5,023 bases of DNA from Ruminococcaceae bacterium UBA1213 (GTDB lineage: Bacteria > Bacillota > Clostridia > Oscillospirales > Acutalibacteraceae), in NCBI GenBank assembly GCA_002309275.1, contig DBXL01000110.1, positions 1-5,023 of the forward strand, given 5' to 3'. Under the pieces are notes generated by a model. That model searched no databases, was not told the origin of the DNA, and worked only from the letters and a program-made list of their open reading frames with translations. A program made the position numbers and the translations under genes. This document shows, one piece after another, positions 1 through 5,023 of this stretch (position 1 is the first letter of the stretch; the number at the start of each line of letters is the position of its first letter).

Positions 1-11
1 AGGCATTATCG

Positions 12-3000
12 GTGAAAGTCGTTTCTGAAATGCTTAAGCCAAAGGCTAATGTTTTTGTGGATACTACTCGTGAAGATGTTATTGATCTAACAGATCTTGT
101 TGAACATAAAATTAATGCAGAGGATTTCTTTTCGCAAAACTTCCAAACAGAAGGAATGAAAGTTTTATTAGATACTGCATTTCAAAGATTTTGTGGTGAA
201 TCAAATACTGGTGTAATAAAACTTACACAAGCAATGGGTGGCGGTAAAACACACAATATGGTTGCTCTTGGTCTTTTAGCAGAAAATAAAGAAATGCGTA
301 CCAAAATCTTCGGCAATAAATATGAGAAAGCCGGATATATATCTGTTGTTGCATTTTCAGGCAGAGAAACTCCTGAATTTGGAATATGGGGTGCTATTGC
401 AGAACAGCTTGGAAAAAGGGAATTTTTTAAGGATTACTATATGCCACTTAGTGCTCCGGGTGAAAGTGCGTGGATAAATCTTTTAAAAGGACAGAAAGTT
501 CTCATATTATTGGATGAATTACCTCCTTATCTTGAAAATGCCAAGTCTAAGACTGTTGGTAATTCTGATTTAAGCAAAGTAACAATAACAGCATTATCAA
601 ATTTGTTTGTAGCTATTGGTAAGCAGCAGCTTTCAAATGTATGCCTTGTTTTTTCAGACTTAAATGCTGCCTATGAGTCAGGTAGTGATTTGCTTAGAAG
701 TTCATTTCGTGAACTTGAGCAAGAAGCTAATCGAGTTGCACTTGAAATTACGCCTGTGAATACGCAAGGTGATGAAATTTTTAATATTCTTAGAAAACGT
801 TTATTTGAAGATATAAGTCCTGAAAGTAATTTTAGTTATTTTGAATGTCAAAATGAAATAGCTATGGCATTTAAGTCATCTGTTGAATTTTCAAAAAAAG
901 CAGGATATACCTCATATAAACCTGAAGCAGTTTTTCGTGGCATATCGTCTTCGTATCCTTTCCATCCTTCTATCAGAGATATTTATGCAAGGTTTAAAGA
1001 AAACCAGGGATTTCAGCAAACTCGTGGAATGATACGACTTATGCGTCAAATTGTAAGATATTTTTTTGAATCCGGAGAAGCTGATAAAAAATATCTTATC
1101 AATGTGTTTGATTTGGATTTGAATAATGATAAGATGTTCAGCCTTATCAGACAGATAAAACCCTCCCTTGATGAAGCAATTACACACGATATAGCTCAAG
1201 CAGGAAAGTCAATAGCCGAACTGATTGATGAGGAAAATTCATCAAGCAATAGTGTTGCACAACAAACAGCAAAATTGATTCTTATGTCTTCTCTTTCCAC
1301 TGTTGCACATGGACAGCTGGGACTTACTGAACAAGAAATTTTCGGTTTTCTTAGTGAACCTGAAAGAGAAATAAATGAAGTCAAGATAGCACTTGAGGCA
1401 TTGCGTACACAAGCTTGGTATATCAAATCTGATAATCGTGGTCGCATTTATTTTCAGAATACAAAAAATATGATTGCTGAAATGAATACACTTGTTGATT
1501 CATATACCAATGAAAATGCTCGAAATGAATTAAGAAAAATACTTGAGGAGTCGTTTAAGCCGAAGTTAAAAAACTGTTACGAAATTGTCCAGGTGCTTCC
1601 TGCAATAGATGAGATTAAACTTGATACAAATAAAATTACTTTGGTTATTTTTGAGCCATATCCCGGAAATGGACTTCACCCTGATCTTGTTGAATTCTAT
1701 AAAAATATTTCAGAAACAAATCGTGTAATGTTTTTGTCAGGACAACGTGATTTGATGGAAAAACTTTACATAAACAGCAAAAAACTCAAAGCCATTCAGG
1801 AAATCGTCAGAGGAATGAAAGATGAAGGTATTTCTGCATCAGATCAACAATATAAAGAAGCTGAAGCACAGAGTGCAAAAGCTTTGCAGGCTCTTTATTC
1901 GACGATTCGTGAAACCTTTGTGATATTATATTTTCCCACAAGAATAGGCATAGAATCTGCCGAATTAAAATTTGAATTCAAAAATAATGAATTTAATGGT
2001 GAAGAACAGATTATTGCCTGCTTGCGAGATAATCAAAAATATGAAGATTTTACCAATGATGATCAGAAGCTTGAAACTTTAAGAAAAAAATGCGAAAAAC
2101 GCATTTTTACAACACAATCAATGACATATTCTCAAATAAAAGACAGAGCAGCTTCAACACCGGAATGGCAGTGGCTGCATCCAAATCAGATGGATGTCTT
2201 GAAAAAGTATTGTCTTACAGTTGACAAATGGCGTGAAGTGGAGGGTTATTTAGTCCAGGGACCATTCAAAAAAGATCCCACATCAGTAAAGGTAGAACAA
2301 ATCGGATATGATGAAAAAACATATCAGTTCACTTTGAGGGTAAAGGGTATTGGCGGTACTGTTTATTATGATGTTGGTGCTGCACCTACAACCGCTTCAA
2401 CCGAACTGAAAGACCAGAATTTTTCAACCAATGAGCCGTCTTTGAATTTTGTTTGTATAGATAATACGAATGATCGTGAAACGGGTGAAATTGAAACATT
2501 TATCGGAAAACCTATAACCAAGTATGGAGAAAGAAATTCCGGTAACGGTGTATTTATATCCTTTGTTACACACCCGAAATATACTATAAAATATACAACA
2601 GACGGAAGCGAGCCAAAAGAAAATGGCGGTATTTATAATACGGAATTCCGTTTGCCTGATGAAAGCAGATTTGTTCGCTATGCTGTAATGTATGGTGACT
2701 ATGTCATTGAGGAAAAGAGTTTTTCTGTCGATACAACTCAAAAAGAAAAGAAGATAAATATTGATCCTAAAAAACAGGTTACTTTGAAATTCGGGAAATC
2801 AAAATCATTTGATGATACGGCTTCAAGCTATAAGGAATTGAGTGACCTTGAAAGGTTAGATAATGTTTCAATAAAAGGATCGTCTGTTTATATGGAAGAT
2901 AAAAACAATAGAGATTTGTACATAGAGCTTACATCCGGTATTCCCTGTTTGGCGGGCAATCTTAAAAAAATTATTGACAATATCCGTACAATTAATTTTG

Positions 3001-3137
3001 CGGATAACAGCGATGTTACAGTTACGTTGAGTTATGATGAACTTGTTTTCACATCAGGAGAGCTTTTCTTACAGTGGATTGACCTCAATAAATACGATAT
3101 CAATACTCTTGCAAGGAACGGAGAGATCATACAGTGA
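12..3137 (+). CDS. DUF499-family P-loop ATPase of an anti-phage (modification-type) defence cassette
   Basis: This 1041-residue protein is a predicted cytoplasmic AAA+-like ATPase of the DUF499/COG1483 type. Visible motifs: a P-loop, QAMGGGKTH (residues 73-81, K79/T80); Walker B, VLILLDEL (163-170, D168/E169); a sensor-like strand, CLVFSDLNAAY (211-221); YPFHP (315-319); and an RGMIRLMRQ helix (338-346) that may carry an arginine finger. A winged-helix-like segment follows (about 425-490), then a second alpha/beta region (about 543-600, LVIFEP and NRVMFLSGQRD). A beta-rich C-terminal half (about 760-1041) includes a chitobiase-C-terminal-like motif, IKYTTDGSEP (859-868). No signal peptide or membrane segment is apparent. 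The family is known from defence islands and is related to BrxC/PglY of BREX; a motor or switch role here is inferred. The start is uncertain: GTG at 12 has only a weak AGG (1-3) upstream, and the frame is open to the left edge (reading ALS before it), so a few N-terminal codons may lie outside. The stop overlaps the next start by 4 bases. No frameshift is seen. Confidence 0.92.
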   Translation: MKVVSEMLKPKANVFVDTTREDVIDLTDLVEHKINAEDFFSQNFQTEGMKVLLDTAFQRFCGESNTGVIKLTQAMGGGKTHNMVALGLLAENKEMRTKIFGNKYEKAGYISVVAFSGRETPEFGIWGAIAEQLGKREFFKDYYMPLSAPGESAWINLLKGQKVLILLDELPPYLENAKSKTVGNSDLSKVTITALSNLFVAIGKQQLSNVCLVFSDLNAAYESGSDLLRSSFRELEQEANRVALEITPVNTQGDEIFNILRKRLFEDISPESNFSYFECQNEIAMAFKSSVEFSKKAGYTSYKPEAVFRGISSSYPFHPSIRDIYARFKENQGFQQTRGMIRLMRQIVRYFFESGEADKKYLINVFDLDLNNDKMFSLIRQIKPSLDEAITHDIAQAGKSIAELIDEENSSSNSVAQQTAKLILMSSLSTVAHGQLGLTEQEIFGFLSEPEREINEVKIALEALRTQAWYIKSDNRGRIYFQNTKNMIAEMNTLVDSYTNENARNELRKILEESFKPKLKNCYEIVQVLPAIDEIKLDTNKITLVIFEPYPGNGLHPDLVEFYKNISETNRVMFLSGQRDLMEKLYINSKKLKAIQEIVRGMKDEGISASDQQYKEAEAQSAKALQALYSTIRETFVILYFPTRIGIESAELKFEFKNNEFNGEEQIIACLRDNQKYEDFTNDDQKLETLRKKCEKRIFTTQSMTYSQIKDRAASTPEWQWLHPNQMDVLKKYCLTVDKWREVEGYLVQGPFKKDPTSVKVEQIGYDEKTYQFTLRVKGIGGTVYYDVGAAPTTASTELKDQNFSTNEPSLNFVCIDNTNDRETGEIETFIGKPITKYGERNSGNGVFISFVTHPKYTIKYTTDGSEPKENGGIYNTEFRLPDESRFVRYAVMYGDYVIEEKSFSVDTTQKEKKINIDPKKQVTLKFGKSKSFDDTASSYKELSDLERLDNVSIKGSSVYMEDKNNRDLYIELTSGIPCLAGNLKKIIDNIRTINFADNSDVTVTLSYDELVFTSGELFLQWIDLNKYDINTLARNGEIIQ
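3120..3123 (+). promoter_or_regulatory. Ribosome-binding site for the DUF3780 gene
   Basis: GGAG, extended to GGAGAG through 3125, lies 10 bases before the GTG at 3134, inside the end of the ATPase gene. It supports GTG 3134 as the start and implies translation coupled to termination at the overlapping TGA (3135-3137). A second purine-rich stretch, AAGGA (3113-3117), is a less well-spaced alternative. Confidence 0.6.
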
Positions 3138-3694
3138 GCAAGAAAAAATATTATGGTTTTGGCTTTGATCCCCAAGACAGTGTAAATCATTTCTATGTTA
3201 TTATCCCCGATTCCAAAAACGAAGAAGTAGAAGTTTACGAAAGATTTCAATGGGACGAAGCAGAAGAACAAAATCTTTCAAAAAAAGATATTCTTAAATT
3301 CAGAATTTCCCGTTATAAATGGGGCAAAATTTCAAAAGACGTTACAGCAGAATTTAACGGCAGATTAAAAAAAGAAAATAAAAATACCGGCAGATTTTTA
3401 GTCGGTGCTACTCCCGTTGAAAAGCTCATGGGTAAAGAGCTTATGGTGCTTTTATGGGGAATAGAAGACTGCGATCCGGCTGAAATTCCGAAAGCAATCC
3501 GAAATTGGAAAGGCTTGCTGCCGGAGGAGCGTTGGTGGTTATATACTATGACCAATGCAAGCACAGGACAAATAAACGATCACGGACGGGGTTGGCGAAT
3601 GGCATTAAGATATGCCCTTTGTGAAAATCCTGTTACTTACACATCAGAGCAGTTAACGCTCGATGGTTTCTCGGAGGACAATGATGAATACTGA
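3134..3694 (+). CDS. DUF3780 protein, accessory component of the defence cassette
   Basis: This is a 186-residue soluble protein whose sequence and position match the DUF3780 family, found between DUF499 ATPases and DUF1156 methyltransferases. The visible hallmarks are an N-terminal GFGFDPQDSVNHFYVIIP (residues 8-25), a VYERFQW segment (34-40), a basic and charged middle (about 50-88), and an aromatic C-terminal core, WKGLLPEERWWLYTMTNA (125-142), followed by GRGWRMALRYAL (151-162) and ENPV (164-167). The tail (168-186) is acidic. No nuclease, helicase or nucleotide-binding motif is recognisable, and I know of no assigned mechanism. Its co-translation between ATPase and methylase suggests a subunit, adaptor or inhibitor of one of them, which is inference. 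It starts with GTG inside the GTGA overlap with the previous stop, behind GGAG at 3120. Its last 11 bases overlap the methyltransferase gene. It appears full length and intact. Confidence 0.88.
   Translation: MSKKKYYGFGFDPQDSVNHFYVIIPDSKNEEVEVYERFQWDEAEEQNLSKKDILKFRISRYKWGKISKDVTAEFNGRLKKENKNTGRFLVGATPVEKLMGKELMVLLWGIEDCDPAEIPKAIRNWKGLLPEERWWLYTMTNASTGQINDHGRGWRMALRYALCENPVTYTSEQLTLDGFSEDNDEY
3673..3677 (+). promoter_or_regulatory. Strong ribosome-binding site for the methyltransferase gene
   Basis: A perfect GGAGG sits in the 3' end of the DUF3780 gene, in front of the tandem start ATGATG (3681-3686). The gap is 3 bases to the first ATG and 6 bases to the second. The spacing therefore favours the second ATG (3684) as the main start, although the two would differ by only one methionine. 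Confidence 0.7.
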
Positions 3695-5023
3695 TATATC
3701 ATTTATTGAACAGCAGTTTCCTGTCAGTAAAGTGAGCAAGGAAAGCTATAAAGAGCGTAAGTCTTCACAGGGACAAACCATAACCGGTCTTGGAAAATGG
3801 TGGGGACGAAAACCGCTGATACTTGTCAGAGCAGCCATTATCGGCTGTCTTATGCCTGTCAGCAGTGATCCGAAAAAGGATACCGAAATATTCTTGAAAA
3901 TTCTTTCAATGGACAAAACAGGACTTGATGACAGAAAAATTAAAAAAATGGCTGTTGCAAGGTTATATGAAATTGCAAGTCAGAGCAAGCATTTCCGCAA
4001 GTATCTTAATGAGTGGTTTATTATCGAAGAAGGAAAGCCAAAATTCAGGGACGGAGTTGACAAAGATTCCATAGAATTGAGATTGTTCAATACTCTCAGC
4101 TATGATGAAAGGCTCGAATATTGCTGCCGTCCCGAACAGCTTGAAAATATCCGTGAATCAAGCTGGCAGGAGATAAATGAACATTTGGGAACAAATTCAC
4201 ATTCCATTCCCGAACTTATAGAACAGTTGTCTGTTAAGCGTTACGGAAAAGTGATAACGGTTGGGGATTGTTTTGCGGGCGGTGGTTCAGTTCCTTTTGA
4301 ATCTGCAAGGATAGGCTGTAATGCTTATGCTTCCGACCTTAATCCCATATCAGGTTTGCTTACTTGGGCTGATTTGCATTTATGCGGAGCCTCTGACTCG
4401 GAAATTCGTCAGATTGAATCATTTTTAAGACGTGTATATAATGAAGTGGATTCGGAAATAAGAGAATTAGGTATTGAATACAACGAAAAATATGACCGTG
4501 CGTTATCTTACTTGTATTGTGTTGAAACAGATTGTCCGGAATGTGGCTGGAGAATACCGCTTCTTCCCTCATTGGCAGTAGGTATCCGTGCAGGTCGTGT
4601 TATTGCGGAATTAAAGGAAAACAACGGCAGGTATGATATTTTGATACATAATGATGTAAGTGTTTCGCAGCTTTCAGACGCACAAAAAACGGGTACTTGC
4701 AAAAACAATTCCCTGTTTTGTCCGCATTGTAAAAAGTCAACTCCGATAAGTTCCATAAGACATGATACCATTGATGAAAACGGCAATACAATTTATGGCT
4801 TGCGTAAATTGGGAAAAGATGAATTTGAATACCGTGAAGATGACGTTTATCACGAAAGATTATATGCAGTCCGTTATGAACACATTGAAATGGTGAACGG
4901 CAAGCCGAAAACCTCACGCTATTATACAGCACCGTCAAAGCGTGATTTGGAAAATGAACAAAAAGTACACGACATTGTAGCGGAAAATTTTTCCGATTGG
5001 CAGGAAAAGGGTTATATTCCCTC
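3684..5023 (+). CDS. DUF1156-family Zn-ribbon adenine-specific DNA methyltransferase, 3' truncated by the window edge
   Basis: The reading frame is open from ATG 3684 (or 3681) to the right edge, giving 446 complete codons with no stop. It is probably about half of a protein whose relatives are, from memory, roughly 900-1000 residues. Near the N-terminus is GKWWGRKPLILVRAA (residues 37-51), the WWxRxPL hallmark of DUF1156/COG1743. SAM-binding motif I is DCFAGGGSVPFESARIG (195-211), followed by the acidic-loop motif ASDLNP (216-221, D218). Two CxxC knuckles, CPEC (284-287, with a further C279) and CPHC (346-349), would form a split zinc ribbon. The catalytic motif IV (DPPY-like) is not reached and must lie beyond the edge. 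The predicted role is N6-adenine (possibly N4-cytosine) methylation of DNA to mark self in a phage-defence system; the target site cannot be read from the sequence. The gene overlaps the DUF3780 gene by 11 bases behind GGAGG. Sampled stretches look less AT-rich than the ATPase gene. Confidence 0.9.
   Translation, partial: MNTDISFIEQQFPVSKVSKESYKERKSSQGQTITGLGKWWGRKPLILVRAAIIGCLMPVSSDPKKDTEIFLKILSMDKTGLDDRKIKKMAVARLYEIASQSKHFRKYLNEWFIIEEGKPKFRDGVDKDSIELRLFNTLSYDERLEYCCRPEQLENIRESSWQEINEHLGTNSHSIPELIEQLSVKRYGKVITVGDCFAGGGSVPFESARIGCNAYASDLNPISGLLTWADLHLCGASDSEIRQIESFLRRVYNEVDSEIRELGIEYNEKYDRALSYLYCVETDCPECGWRIPLLPSLAVGIRAGRVIAELKENNGRYDILIHNDVSVSQLSDAQKTGTCKNNSLFCPHCKKSTPISSIRHDTIDENGNTIYGLRKLGKDEFEYREDDVYHERLYAVRYEHIEMVNGKPKTSRYYTAPSKRDLENEQKVHDIVAENFSDWQEKGYIP

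Noticed and set aside
912..1447. Reverse-strand open frames (912-1199 and 1196-1447) opposite the ATPase gene
   Set aside because: They lie fully antisense to a well-supported coding region, have no recognisable domain, and their composition is typical of antisense shadow frames.
2424..3564. Reverse-strand open frames at 2424-2741, 3032-3271 and 3313-3564
   Set aside because: They are antisense to the ATPase and DUF3780 genes. The hydrophobic runs arise from antisense reading of Lys/Glu/Asn-rich codons, and no family resemblance is seen.
4360..4938. Reverse-strand open frames opposite the methyltransferase gene
   Set aside because: Several overlap one another in different frames and sit across the conserved Zn-ribbon region of the forward gene, so they are shadows.
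12..5023. Assignment as a standard BREX or DISARM locus
   Set aside because: The ATPase is comparable to BrxC/PglY, but the methylase has the DUF1156 WWxRxPL and Zn-ribbon layout rather than that of PglX. No PglZ, BrxA/B/L or Drm genes are visible, and DUF3780 is not a BREX or DISARM component to my knowledge.
3684..5023. Methyltransferase as a pseudogene because no stop or catalytic motif is found
   Set aside because: The frame is uninterrupted to the window edge and all expected N-terminal motifs are intact. The absence is explained by the cut-off.

Overview
The window is gene-dense and AT-rich, with all coding on the + strand. It carries three consecutive, overlapping genes: a large DUF499-type P-loop ATPase (12-3137), a small DUF3780 protein (3134-3694), and the first half of a DUF1156-type DNA methyltransferase with a Zn-ribbon (3684 to the right edge, 3' truncated). 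There is no intergenic DNA beyond the 11 bases at the left edge. The low GC content, the strong GGAG/GGAGG ribosome-binding sites and the use of TGA as a stop suggest a low-GC Firmicute, possibly a gut Clostridium or Ruminococcus-like organism. That assignment is an inference from composition; no taxonomic marker gene is present.

Layout: gene 1 ends in a TGA that shares four bases (GTGA) with the GTG start of gene 2. Gene 2 ends 11 bases inside gene 3, whose start is a tandem ATGATG behind a GGAGG. The genes are therefore almost certainly one transcript with translational coupling and roughly fixed stoichiometry. No promoter, terminator, RNA gene, mobile element, CRISPR array or repeat is visible.

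Function: the combination of DUF499 (COG1483-like ATPase), DUF3780 and DUF1156 (COG1743-like Zn-ribbon adenine methylase) is a recurring defence-island association, and the three families are labelled anti-phage-associated in protein family resources. It resembles a modification-based defence system. The methyltransferase would mark self DNA, the ATPase would be a large motor or switch comparable to BrxC/PglY of BREX, and DUF3780 would be an accessory or adaptor of unknown mechanism. A helicase, often with a nuclease-like domain, would be expected beyond the right edge but cannot be seen here. The individual biochemical roles are inferred. What the sequence shows directly is the P-loop and Walker B of the ATPase, the SAM-binding motif and cysteine pairs of the methyltransferase, and the tight operon structure.
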